From assembly GCA_018695085.1 (NCBI GenBank), contig JABHOU010000114.1:1-6172 (forward strand): 6,172 bases of DNA, written 5' to 3'. The position numbers and the translations under genes were made by a program. Positions within the stretch are counted from its first letter, which is position 1. Every line of letters begins with the position of its first letter. Shown here piece after piece: positions 1 to 6,172 of the stretch. The notes beneath the pieces were generated by a model. The model worked only from the letters and a program-made list of their open reading frames with translations, was not told the origin of the DNA and did no database searches. The stretch is from Opitutia bacterium (GTDB lineage: Bacteria > Verrucomicrobiota > Verrucomicrobiia > Opitutales > Seribacteraceae).

Positions 1-697
1 AGTAGGAGCCGATCTTTTGGTTGTCGTCGGCGCTGACGCGTCGCTGCATACTCTTGGCGGACTCCAGCACGCGATCGACCAAGGCCCCGTTGCGGGCATA
101 GAGCGCCTTCTCCTTGCGTATGATGGCGGGATCGGAATTGAAGAGCCGGTTGTAGAGGGCGAGCAAGTCGTTGTTCGAGGGAATGGCTCGTCCGGAGCGG
201 TTGAAGGAAAGGGTGAGTGAACTGCCCGAGGCTCCGAGCCCTCCTTCGTTGCCAAGGACGAGGCTGGGAAAGCGCGTCGCTTTGCCGTGGGCCATGGCTG
301 CCATCTGGTCGATGGATGGACTGCCGGAGGTGCCTTCCGGGTTGCTCCCGGTGAGGAAGGAGTCGGCCGAGGAATGTCCGTTGATGCTCGCGACCTGGGG
401 GTGTTCCAGTCCTCGGAAAACGGATACCTTTCCCTTGTCCGCAAGGGGTTGCATGGCGGCCATCGATGGACCGAACTTCAGTTTGTCTTCGATTACCCGT
501 GGGTACCAGCTCAAGTCGCTGTTGGGATGTTCGTCGTTGGGCGTGACTGCGAAGCCATGCCCGACGTAGAGGGCGAGGAAGCGCTTCGGGATCGAGGCGG
601 TTTTGGCGATCGTCGGAGCCGCAAAGGACTCGAGTCTCGGCAAGATCATCGATACCCCGGAGCCATATAGGAATTGTCTTCGGCTTATTTCGCTCAT
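1..697 (-). CDS. DUF1552 family protein with Tat signal, 3'-truncated by window edge
   Basis: The first 232 residues are visible and the reading frame runs off the left edge without a stop. DUF1552 proteins are usually a little over 400 residues, so roughly half is present. Residues 5-10 read SRRQFL, a canonical twin-arginine motif, followed by a short apolar stretch and a likely cleavage region near residues 24-28 (SFAAP), so export in folded form by Tat is expected. Family-like features are the RFLALYVGHGF segment (39-49), the E-H-P (98-100) and N-G-H-S-S (106-110) motifs leading into the F-L-T-G segment, the S-I-D-Q segment (128-131) and TRFPSL (141-146). The molecular function of the family is unknown. 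The ATG at 697 overlaps the stop of the upstream cytochrome-like gene as ATGA. No good Shine-Dalgarno precedes it (AACAAGAAACTGCC), which fits translational coupling. This family is commonly encoded beside DUF1592-type cytochromes in planctomycetes and verrucomicrobia. Family assignment is by recognition only, with no search run. Confidence 0.9.
   Translation of the reverse strand, partial: MSEISRRQFLYGSGVSMILPRLESFAAPTIAKTASIPKRFLALYVGHGFAVTPNDEHPNSDLSWYPRVIEDKLKFGPSMAAMQPLADKGKVSVFRGLEHPQVASINGHSSADSFLTGSNPEGTSGSPSIDQMAAMAHGKATRFPSLVLGNEGGLGASGSSLTLSFNRSGRAIPSNNDLLALYNRLFNSDPAIIRKEKALYARNGALVDRVLESAKSMQRRVSADDNQKIGSY
694..697 (-). promoter_or_regulatory. ATGA stop-start overlap (translational coupling)
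   Basis: The plus strand reads tcat, so the minus strand reads ATGA. TGA (696-694) ends the cytochrome-like gene and ATG (697-695) starts the DUF1552 gene. The downstream gene has no convincing ribosome binding site of its own. Re-initiation by ribosomes finishing the first gene is therefore the likely mode, which would tie the amounts of the two proteins together. Confidence 0.9.
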
Positions 698-3339
698 GGC
701 AGTTTCTTGTTTGGATGACGGAAGGCAGGAAGGCGAACGATTTCATCGATCAAACTCGCCATGCGGTAATCGCTTTTTTCAAATTCACTGGTCAAATGGG
801 CCAACGCCTTGTCCTCCTGATAGGAGAGGGGGCGACCCAAGGCAAAGGACAGCATCGATGAACTGAACCCACGGGCGAAGTCCTTGGCATGTTTTTCACG
901 AAGAAGCTTTTTCAGTTCAACCATACCCTTGACTGATGAGCCACGAACTTCCGTTTCGTCAATTACCCTCAGGCTTCGTTTTTTGATCTTATGCTCGGGG
1001 GTCAATCGTAAGATTTTATCCCTGAATTTACCCGCCGCGTCCAAGGATTCCATGGCAATTCCCCAAGGATCGATATCGGCGTGACAATCCAGGCAAATCC
1101 CTTTTCGGTGAACCGATAGCCTATCCTTGGTGGACAGCCCGGCGGCATCGGGATCAGCTTTGTCCAAGTCGCTCAAGTCAGGCACTTCCGGCGGCGGATC
1201 GCGGGGAGGATCCCCTAGGAGGCGACCGCGAAGCCAGACCCCGCGATTGACCGCATGAGCATCTTCCCCGTCGCTATGGGCGAGCAGAAAGGCTGCCTGA
1301 GTCAGGATTCCGCCGCGCCCCTCGATTGCAGGAACCTTGGAAAAGCGGTGGCCGCTTCCAGGCAGAGGCGCCCCGTAGTACTTCGCCATGACGTCGTTGA
1401 TCACCATGAAGTCGGATGAGAGGCAGTTGAGGCAACTGAGGTCCTCTTGCAGCAAGGTCTTCAGGAATGCAGCCGGCTCGAGCTTCATGTAGTCTTTGTA
1501 TTTGGGGTTCCACCAACGGTAGTAGTTCGGGTTGATGGCGATTTGCTCCAATTTGGGGAATCCGGCCCAGCTGGAGGTGAAGTCGGAGATGAAGCGATCG
1601 GATCTCGAGTCCGCCAACATGCGCTTTACTTCGGCGCTCAATTCGGGGTCCGTAATCGGGCCGTTCCGGGAGGCAAGGTCGAACAGTTGTTGATCGGGGA
1701 CACTGCGCCACAGGAATGCAGCCAAGCGACCAACGAGTTCGTGGTTCTGCATGGTTTGCTTCTTCTCGACGTCCGAGTAAAACAAGAACCGGGTATCGGC
1801 GAACACCGCCATGAGCAGGTCCCGAAGAGCATCGCTTTTGGATTCGGAGCTTTTCAGGGTATCGTCGATCAAGGCATCCAGTTCCTTGGCTTCGCCTTCG
1901 GTCAAAGGCCGCCTCCACGCCTTCTTGGCGAGGGATTTCAGTCCGGCGGCAATCGCATCGTCATCCAGTTTGCCATCTTTCAGGAACGGCTGGACGCTGG
2001 CCGGTGGCCACTGCCAAGGCAGGTCGAACTCGATGCGCTCGATCACGGCGTAGCTTGTGTCCTTCATCACCTCCTTGTAGACGGCCGGCTTGCCTCGCGT
2101 GGGGTGGTCGCTGCCGGCATGGGATGGCTTCAACCAGTTCGTCTTGGCAAAATCCTGTCCCCATGCGTCGGTCCAGCGATCGTCGGCCCGAATGAAGTGG
2201 GCATCCCCTTTGGTCACCCAGTCCTTGTTGGTCACCGGCTTGTCCGAGGGCGAGGTCAGGGGCGAGGTATTTTGGACAGTAAGGAAGCGGTAGTGAAAAT
2301 GGGCCGTGATGCCATAGGGGTCTTCCTTGGACACGGGGGCCGGATCCACCCCGGGGAAGTCGAAAACGTTGCCGAACACCTCGAACTCCTGAGGCCCCTG
2401 CTTTGCTTCCACCGTGAAACTGTCGATCGTGTGCTGGGGTGACTTGAATCCCCTGTCAAAGAATAGGGAGAATTCATGTTTGGCCAGGTCGCCGCCCTTT
2501 TGAGGGGGTTCGTTCCGTACCTTGATGCGCACGCGGAATGGGCCTTGTTGCCTGTTGTCGTCGACGTAGATGCGGAAGAAGTGATTGGGCGGCACGGGTA
2601 CCTCGAAGTCGTCGCCCAACCATTGGGGCCCGCGGTAACGGCGATGCTTGCGACGGTTGCCGTGAGCCAGGTCGTTGCGGTTCAGGTAATGCTGCTTTTC
2701 CCAGTCGTTTCCATGGAGGACGTACGGCTTCGGTGGGTTGTTCAAGTCGGGCACGGCCAGATCGACGGCTTTCTGCAGGGCATTCAGGTATACTTCCATG
2801 TGGCCGGCCGTCAGTTCCAGTTCCGATTGCAGGGACTCGCCGTGTTTGCCTGCGGGGTCTTCGATCAAATCGCCGCTGAAGTCCCGGTCGATCTGCAGGA
2901 GGTCACGGAGGCTCCAGGCAATTTGACTATTGGTCAATCGGCTGAACCTAAAGTCGCGTTTGTCGGAGCCGGCATAGACGTGGTCCAGTTCTTTCAGCAC
3001 CTGAGCCACAAAGGCTTTGCGGTTGGCGATGCTTGGCTGGATCGATTCTTCGGGCGGCATGTCGCCCCGTTGCAGATTGTCCAGGGCTTCCTGCCAATGC
3101 TTGGCGTTCTCCAATCGGAAATCGGTCAGTTTCAAGAAGTTGATCCCACCCTTTTTCTTTTTCGCATTATGACACTTCGTGCAGTGGTCCTTGAAGAAAG
3201 AAGCGATGGTGGGCGTTTCTTCGAGATGGGTTCCACCCTTTTCGGACTGCTCTTCCAGCACCGTCGGATTTGATTCTTCGCCAAAAGCGAACCCACTGAC
3301 CGAACAAAGGGCGATGGAAACTATTCTAGCCAAGCTCAC
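694..3339 (-). CDS. Exported cytochrome c-like protein, PSCyt1-DUF1587-DUF1595-DUF1592-DUF1588-DUF1585 architecture
   Basis: 881 residues from the GTG at 3339, or 879 from the better-placed TTG at 3333. Residues 1-20 are a Sec signal peptide ending near GFAFG. Domains in order: PSCyt1-type haem domain (about 46-110) with C53-x-x-C56-H57 and a GDMPP segment whose M94 could be the axial ligand; DUF1587 (about 131-195); a beta-rich central region without clear assignment (about 200-445); DUF1595 (about 466-522, AWRRPLT); DUF1592 (about 531-657); DUF1588 (about 674-775) with a second haem motif C749-x-x-C752-H753 followed by DIDPWG; DUF1585 (about 797-874, FALGRPL). Two covalent c-type haems, attached outside the cytoplasm by a cytochrome c maturation system, are expected. 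The family is presumed to have a redox role, but no reaction is established. C636 and C639 form an additional CxxC lacking histidine. The gene ends in an ATGA overlap with the DUF1552 gene, its usual partner. Confidence 0.95.
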   Translation of the reverse strand: MSLARIVSIALCSVSGFAFGEESNPTVLEEQSEKGGTHLEETPTIASFFKDHCTKCHNAKKKKGGINFLKLTDFRLENAKHWQEALDNLQRGDMPPEESIQPSIANRKAFVAQVLKELDHVYAGSDKRDFRFSRLTNSQIAWSLRDLLQIDRDFSGDLIEDPAGKHGESLQSELELTAGHMEVYLNALQKAVDLAVPDLNNPPKPYVLHGNDWEKQHYLNRNDLAHGNRRKHRRYRGPQWLGDDFEVPVPPNHFFRIYVDDNRQQGPFRVRIKVRNEPPQKGGDLAKHEFSLFFDRGFKSPQHTIDSFTVEAKQGPQEFEVFGNVFDFPGVDPAPVSKEDPYGITAHFHYRFLTVQNTSPLTSPSDKPVTNKDWVTKGDAHFIRADDRWTDAWGQDFAKTNWLKPSHAGSDHPTRGKPAVYKEVMKDTSYAVIERIEFDLPWQWPPASVQPFLKDGKLDDDAIAAGLKSLAKKAWRRPLTEGEAKELDALIDDTLKSSESKSDALRDLLMAVFADTRFLFYSDVEKKQTMQNHELVGRLAAFLWRSVPDQQLFDLASRNGPITDPELSAEVKRMLADSRSDRFISDFTSSWAGFPKLEQIAINPNYYRWWNPKYKDYMKLEPAAFLKTLLQEDLSCLNCLSSDFMVINDVMAKYYGAPLPGSGHRFSKVPAIEGRGGILTQAAFLLAHSDGEDAHAVNRGVWLRGRLLGDPPRDPPPEVPDLSDLDKADPDAAGLSTKDRLSVHRKGICLDCHADIDPWGIAMESLDAAGKFRDKILRLTPEHKIKKRSLRVIDETEVRGSSVKGMVELKKLLREKHAKDFARGFSSSMLSFALGRPLSYQEDKALAHLTSEFEKSDYRMASLIDEIVRLPAFRHPNKKLP

Positions 3340-3344
3340 TCCTT
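3339..3344 (-). promoter_or_regulatory. Shine-Dalgarno AAGGAG that favours a TTG start at 3333
   Basis: Read on the minus strand, the region is AAGGAG-TGAGC-TTG. The last G of the Shine-Dalgarno is the first base of the GTG codon that opens the longest frame, so that GTG has no usable spacing. The in-frame TTG two codons later (3333-3331) is preceded by exactly five bases of spacing, within the normal range. Starting there removes only Met-Ser and gives Met-Ala-Arg-Ile-Val, leaving the signal peptide intact. The nearby upstream ATG is out of frame and meets a stop after seven codons. Confidence 0.7.
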
Positions 3345-3352
3345 AACATAGA

Positions 3353-3386
3353 AGGCTCTATGCCGACTCTCGGCAAGCAAAAGCCT
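3353..3386. repeat. Two-tier inverted repeat in the sulfatase/cytochrome gap
   Basis: The inner stem TGCCGA (3361-3366) and TCGGCA (3370-3375) has a three-base loop. It is enclosed by an outer arm pair AGGCT (3353-3357) and AGCCT (3382-3386), with an asymmetric internal loop between the tiers. It lies shortly upstream of the cytochrome-like start in the 5' leader. No T-run follows on either strand, so it is not a classical intrinsic terminator. A role in intercistronic RNA stability or processing, or as a weak factor-assisted stop, is possible but not shown. Confidence 0.5.
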
Positions 3387-3390
3387 AGCC

Positions 3391-3410
3391 CATTAGAGGA
3401 AAACCTAATG
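3391..3410. repeat. Inverted repeat CATTAG-8-CTAATG
   Basis: Perfect six-base arms (3391-3396 and 3405-3410) flank an eight-base A/G-rich spacer. On the transcribed (minus-sense) RNA the spacer reads GUUUUCCU, so any hairpin would have a U-rich loop rather than a trailing U tract. It is adjacent to the two-tier repeat at 3353-3386. It could be a protein binding site or an RNA hairpin. The stem is AT-rich and weak, so it may be chance. Confidence 0.35.
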
Positions 3411-3445
3411 CGAGTAAATCGCCGGCTCAACGATTGGAGAACACG

Positions 3446-3805
3446 TTATTTCTTAAGCGCTTTGGCAGAGTACTTAGCCTTTCCTCGTCCATTTCCTCCG
3501 CTCATCATATCGGGCATGTCGGGGTAGGAAACGAGAAAGTTATGCTCGTCCACCAAGTTGAAAACGTAATGGGTTGTGTCTTTCGGGAGTATGCCGATCA
3601 GTCGATCGCCTTTCACTTTGGCGTCGGTCAAATACCATTCCTCCGATTTATGTCCCCCGTTGACAGTATAGACTATTTGTCCGCTGACTACCTTTGACCC
3701 TCTTTCCTTGAAGCGAGCCCAGACTTTTGCTCCCTCGCGGCCATTTTCGAGTGCTTGGCATACGTTGTCCTTATGCGGTAGCGGATGCTTGAAATGAGGA
3801 TTCCG
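3446..3805 (-). other. C-terminal extension of the sulfatase (residues about 505-624)
   Basis: This part lies beyond the usual end of the sulfatase fold. It has a predicted series of beta strands: SGQIVYTVNGG, SEEWYL, DRLIGILP, THYVFNLVDEHNFLVSYP. A low-complexity tail rich in Met, Gly and Lys (about 602-624) follows. The strand pattern looks like an Ig- or Fn3-like sandwich and resembles a segment of the neighbouring hydrolase fragment. A carbohydrate-binding or structural role is inference. Confidence 0.6.
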
Positions 3806-5320
3806 ATAAGGGTAGGACGCCTGCATGGCATTTAGTTGGCGAAAGAGTTCCTTCCGCATTTGTTCGGCTTTTTCAGGCATTTTGTCTGCCAGGTTCTTGG
3901 CTTCCTCGATATCCGTCCGCTTGGAGGGGTTCGGATAATTCTCGTACAATTGATAAAGCTCGAGCTGAGGTCTCTTGGGCATGTAGTTAAAAATCAATTT
4001 CCAGCCATCGACACGTAAGGTGGATTGCTGAGCCACTCCATGCGGGAAATGCCAAACCATCGCGTTTCTAGTCTTCTCGTTTTTGTCTTTTACCAAGTTC
4101 GCTGCCTTTGGGTTTTGGCGCAAGAGGTCGCTCAAGTCGGAGCCATCCAGATTTTGCTTCTTTGGCTTCTTGGTGCCTGTCCAACTCAGGATGGTCGGGT
4201 AAAAGTCCAATCCGTTCACCATCACGTTACTTTCCTGGTTAGGTTTGATTTGCGGTCCGACGATGATGAACGGGACGCGCACGCCGCCCTCCTTGGCATT
4301 GATCTTCCCTTTGTCCAAGGGATAGTTGTCCGTGATGATCTCTCCGGGAACCTTCTCCATTCCACCGTTATCGGAAGTGAATATGACGTAAGTGTTCTCG
4401 ACTAGCTTGTGGCCGGGCCATCGCGGGTCATCGGTTTGCTCCAGGTATTGGATTATTTGCCCGACGTAATGGTCGAACATCTCCACCATGGCGCAATAGT
4501 AGGGGTTCCTTTGCCCTTCAAGCAGCCAGCCCTTGGGATCGGTCGGGTAGGGGACGTCGAGTTTCTTGCAGTATTTTTCGAGCAGTTTCTTGCTTCTGCT
4601 GTGAATCGGGGTGTGTACCAACCAAGCCGCGTAGTATAGAAAGAAAGGATAGGCCTTGTTCTCTTGCATGAATTGGATGGCGTCGACCGTGGTCTGGTCC
4701 TTGGGGAAACCGTCCGCGTCCAGTTGAAAGGGATCTTCCTTGTCCCGAGTTGCGAACCCCGTCAGGCGATGCGGGCGCATTGCCCGGCTTTCACCAAGGT
4801 CGTGTCTCGTAAAGGCAAAGCCTTGGTCCTCGGGTTGTGGGAACGCGTTGTGATCGATCGCCATGTGCCACTTCCCTGTATGGCCGGAAACATAGCCATT
4901 GGTCCGAAGCGCTTCCGCTATAGTGACTTCCTCCAGTTTCATTCTGCCGCTGTACCAAGGGTCCATGATGGGATGGGCCAGCTTGTTGTAGGGCGTGGGC
5001 GGATTGCCTCCCACCACATGGGTCTTTTGTGCAACGGCAGGGTGCCTTCCGCTCATGATGGCGCAACGGGTCGGGGCGCAGGTCGGGGCGGGCGAATAGC
5101 CTTGTCGAAAGAGCACTCCTTTCTTGGCCAAGGCGTCGATGTGGGGAGTCTCCATCGGAGTCGGGGCATCGAGGTCGTAGCAATTCACGTCCTGCCAGCC
5201 AAGGTCATCGGCTAACAGTAGTACGACGTTGGGTTTTTGAGGCCGTTCCTTGGCCCCGCCTGTCGGGCAGAGTATAAAAGCCGACATGAGGAGTAGAATC
5301 GTTTTACGAATGAAGTTCAT
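3446..5320 (-). CDS. Exported formylglycine-dependent (type I) sulfatase with C-terminal accessory domain
   Basis: 624 residues; hydrolyses sulfate esters, most likely on polysaccharides, outside the cytoplasm. Residues 1-23 are a Sec signal peptide (MNFIRK, apolar core, GGA). The sulfatase fold starts at KPNVVLLLADDLG, where D38 and D39 are metal ligands. C81-A-P-T-R85 followed by IMSGRHP is the sulfatase signature, so C81 must be converted to formylglycine by a maturase that is not encoded here. Other expected active-site residues are K150 and H152 (GHTGKWH), H236 (VHTPIH), D317 and N318 (TSDNGG), and probably K339 before EGGVRVP. The catalytic part closes near residue 505. About 120 further residues follow, including a beta-rich segment (about 545-600) and a G/K-rich tail. 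The start ATG has no Shine-Dalgarno but keeps the signal peptide whole. The hydrolase gene ends 39 bases upstream, suggesting one operon. The substrate cannot be read from sequence. Confidence 0.97.
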   Translation of the reverse strand: MNFIRKTILLLMSAFILCPTGGAKERPQKPNVVLLLADDLGWQDVNCYDLDAPTPMETPHIDALAKKGVLFRQGYSPAPTCAPTRCAIMSGRHPAVAQKTHVVGGNPPTPYNKLAHPIMDPWYSGRMKLEEVTIAEALRTNGYVSGHTGKWHMAIDHNAFPQPEDQGFAFTRHDLGESRAMRPHRLTGFATRDKEDPFQLDADGFPKDQTTVDAIQFMQENKAYPFFLYYAAWLVHTPIHSRSKKLLEKYCKKLDVPYPTDPKGWLLEGQRNPYYCAMVEMFDHYVGQIIQYLEQTDDPRWPGHKLVENTYVIFTSDNGGMEKVPGEIITDNYPLDKGKINAKEGGVRVPFIIVGPQIKPNQESNVMVNGLDFYPTILSWTGTKKPKKQNLDGSDLSDLLRQNPKAANLVKDKNEKTRNAMVWHFPHGVAQQSTLRVDGWKLIFNYMPKRPQLELYQLYENYPNPSKRTDIEEAKNLADKMPEKAEQMRKELFRQLNAMQASYPYRNPHFKHPLPHKDNVCQALENGREGAKVWARFKERGSKVVSGQIVYTVNGGHKSEEWYLTDAKVKGDRLIGILPKDTTHYVFNLVDEHNFLVSYPDMPDMMSGGNGRGKAKYSAKALKK

Positions 5321-5326
5321 GAACTT
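5313..5326. repeat. Perfect 14-base palindrome over the sulfatase start codon
   Basis: AAGTTCATGAACTT is identical on both strands and contains the ATG at 5320-5318. In the mRNA it can fold as a five-base-pair stem (AAGUU/AACUU) with CAUG as the loop, placing AUG in the loop. A perfect 14-base palindrome has a chance rate of about 1 in 16,000 positions, so one in a window this size is not surprising. The position is what makes it noteworthy. Confidence 0.45.
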
Positions 5327-5359
5327 GTTGGTGTTTGCAAATAAAGACCTGAGAGGGCT

Positions 5360-6172
5360 TCACTGCGATTCGAGCGTCCAGCGGAGGTCGCGAAATTCCG
5401 GAGGTTTTCCTTTCCAAGGCTCACCGACGAGTTCTGCCTTTGCCTTGGATCCTCTCGGGGGTCTGAGTCTCTCGGTGTCGTCCAGTCGGAATTGCTTGAT
5501 CCCCTTCCAGTTGGCCAGCGGTTTGCCTTCGGCGTCCTTGAAGTCGGTTGGAGAAAGTTCAATCGCTTGCCACTTGCCTTTGCCTTCTAGTCGGACCTCG
5601 CTGGCATGGTTATCGACTCCAACGACCAAAGTGTTCGCTTGGGCGGCGCTGACTTCGAAGGCGACCTTCGCTTCTAATGGAGCGATCCATTGCTCATCAT
5701 AGACCTTGTGGGTCTTGATACCCCATTTTTCAGGCTTGTAGCTGAACCATTCCTTTTGCCAGTTTCCTTGAAAATCCTCGACCAGGTTAGTCGGCTTGAG
5801 CGAGACAAGTGTTTTCTCTGCCTGAAGTTGCTTAACCGACGCCACCTTCATGATGGAAGACAAGTTGAATGAATGGGCGGTGTAGGAACCGTAGTAATAA
5901 CCCGCCCCCGAAATCGGTTGGTCTAACTTGTATCGAACGTTCGCATAGACCCAAAGTGGTTTTTTCATCGAAAAGAGTGGTAAGCTGGCCGTCCATTTTC
6001 CTTTGTGCGTGCCAACGGGAGCATGGCGCCAGAATCGGCTTTTGGTATTCGTCGAATCATCCATCTTGCCGTTCATTTGGCCGTGCTGGGTGTAGAATAC
6101 GTCGATGTATGATATTTCCTTGGAGTCATCTGCCGCGATAGTCACTACGGGGGCTTTCCCCTTGGGCAGACC
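5360..6172 (-). CDS. C-terminal part of a secreted multi-domain hydrolase (probably alpha/beta-hydrolase type), 5'-truncated
   Basis: The frame is open to the right edge (GLPKGKAPV before the first possible GTG at 6145, with no stop and no ribosome site), so only the last 270 residues are seen. Residues about 10-95 form a beta-rich module with I-D-V-F-Y-T, RFWR (46-49), a K-W-T-A-S-L-P strand (about 59-65) and WVYANVRY (74-81). Residues about 128-270 look like a carbohydrate-binding jelly-roll: LVEDF at its start, a WQAIELSPTDF strand pair, LANWKGIKQF, and PEFRDLRW at the end. I recognise this tail from planctomycete and verrucomicrobial secreted alpha/beta-hydrolases of the acetylxylan-esterase or PhoPQ-activated type, but the catalytic domain is outside the window, so the reaction is not established. 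It ends 39 bases before the sulfatase start, which suggests co-transcription and a shared glycan substrate. Confidence 0.8.
   Translation of the reverse strand, partial: GLPKGKAPVVTIAADDSKEISYIDVFYTQHGQMNGKMDDSTNTKSRFWRHAPVGTHKGKWTASLPLFSMKKPLWVYANVRYKLDQPISGAGYYYGSYTAHSFNLSSIMKVASVKQLQAEKTLVSLKPTNLVEDFQGNWQKEWFSYKPEKWGIKTHKVYDEQWIAPLEAKVAFEVSAAQANTLVVGVDNHASEVRLEGKGKWQAIELSPTDFKDAEGKPLANWKGIKQFRLDDTERLRPPRGSKAKAELVGEPWKGKPPEFRDLRWTLESQ

Noticed and set aside
171..670. Plus-strand open frames opposite the left-edge gene
   Set aside because: The minus strand here encodes an unbroken DUF1552 N-terminus with a Tat motif, so the plus-strand frames are shadows.
1447..2442. Long plus-strand open frame (331 codons) antisense to the cytochrome-like gene
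   Set aside because: It lies wholly inside a gene with clear domain structure, its product shows no recognisable domain or ordered motif, and it has the look of a frame kept open by the codon bias of the opposite strand. The same holds for the plus-strand frames at 2476-3273 and 4664-5215.
3353..3410. Intrinsic terminator after the sulfatase gene
   Set aside because: The hairpins are present, but no T-rich tract follows either of them on the transcribed strand. They are kept only as inverted repeats.
3387..3445. Sigma-70 promoter for the cytochrome-like gene (TTGAGC, then TAGGTT 17 bases on)
   Set aside because: The -10-like box matches only three of six consensus positions, and many such weak pairs occur by chance.
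5258..5285. Lipoprotein signal in the sulfatase (F-I-L-C18)
   Set aside because: The residues before the cysteine do not fit the usual L-A/S-G/A-C box, and a standard signal-peptidase I site (GGA) follows directly.
6143..6145. GTG at 6145 as the start of the right-hand gene
   Set aside because: The frame stays open for nine more codons to the window edge, no ribosome site precedes the GTG, and the product begins in the middle of a beta domain with no signal peptide, so the gene is 5'-truncated rather than starting here.
1..6172. CRISPR array, tRNA/rRNA, insertion sequence or phage/defence genes
   Set aside because: No regularly spaced repeats, no terminal inverted repeats flanking a transposase, no RNA gene signatures, and essentially all of the window is explained by four ordinary coding regions.

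Overview
The window holds four genes, all on the minus strand, so transcription runs from the right edge to the left edge. In that order they are: (1) the C-terminal 270 residues of a secreted, multi-domain enzyme, probably an alpha/beta-hydrolase (esterase-type) protein, cut by the right edge; (2) a complete exported formylglycine (type I) sulfatase of 624 residues; (3) a complete exported two-haem-motif cytochrome c-like protein of about 880 residues with the DUF1587/1595/1592/1588/1585 architecture; (4) the first 232 residues of a twin-arginine-exported DUF1552 protein, cut by the left edge. Coding density is very high and no stretch over 300 bases lacks a gene. I see no tRNA, rRNA, CRISPR array, insertion sequence or other mobile element.

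The gene content suggests the Planctomycetota-Verrucomicrobiota part of the PVC superphylum. Paired DUF1592-type cytochromes and DUF1552 proteins, together with exported sulfatases carrying extra C-terminal beta domains, are characteristic there. The sequence does not separate the two phyla, and base composition is moderate (sampled 60-base lines range from about 45% to 63% G+C).

Layout: the hydrolase fragment (5360-6172) ends 39 bases before the sulfatase (3446-5320), so these two look co-transcribed and probably act together outside the cytoplasm on a sulfated, possibly acylated glycan. A 106-base gap with two inverted repeats follows. Then comes the cytochrome-like gene (694-3339; the true start may be TTG at 3333), which overlaps the DUF1552 gene (1-697) by four bases (ATGA) and is clearly translationally coupled to it. 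Whether the second pair belongs to the same transcript as the first cannot be decided from sequence.

I did not find an obviously new system. The best leads are: a beta-sandwich-like accessory domain that appears to be shared by the two adjacent enzymes; a perfect 14-base palindrome centred on the sulfatase start codon; an unexpected CxxC pair without a haem histidine in the cytochrome-like protein; and a start-codon reassignment for that gene.
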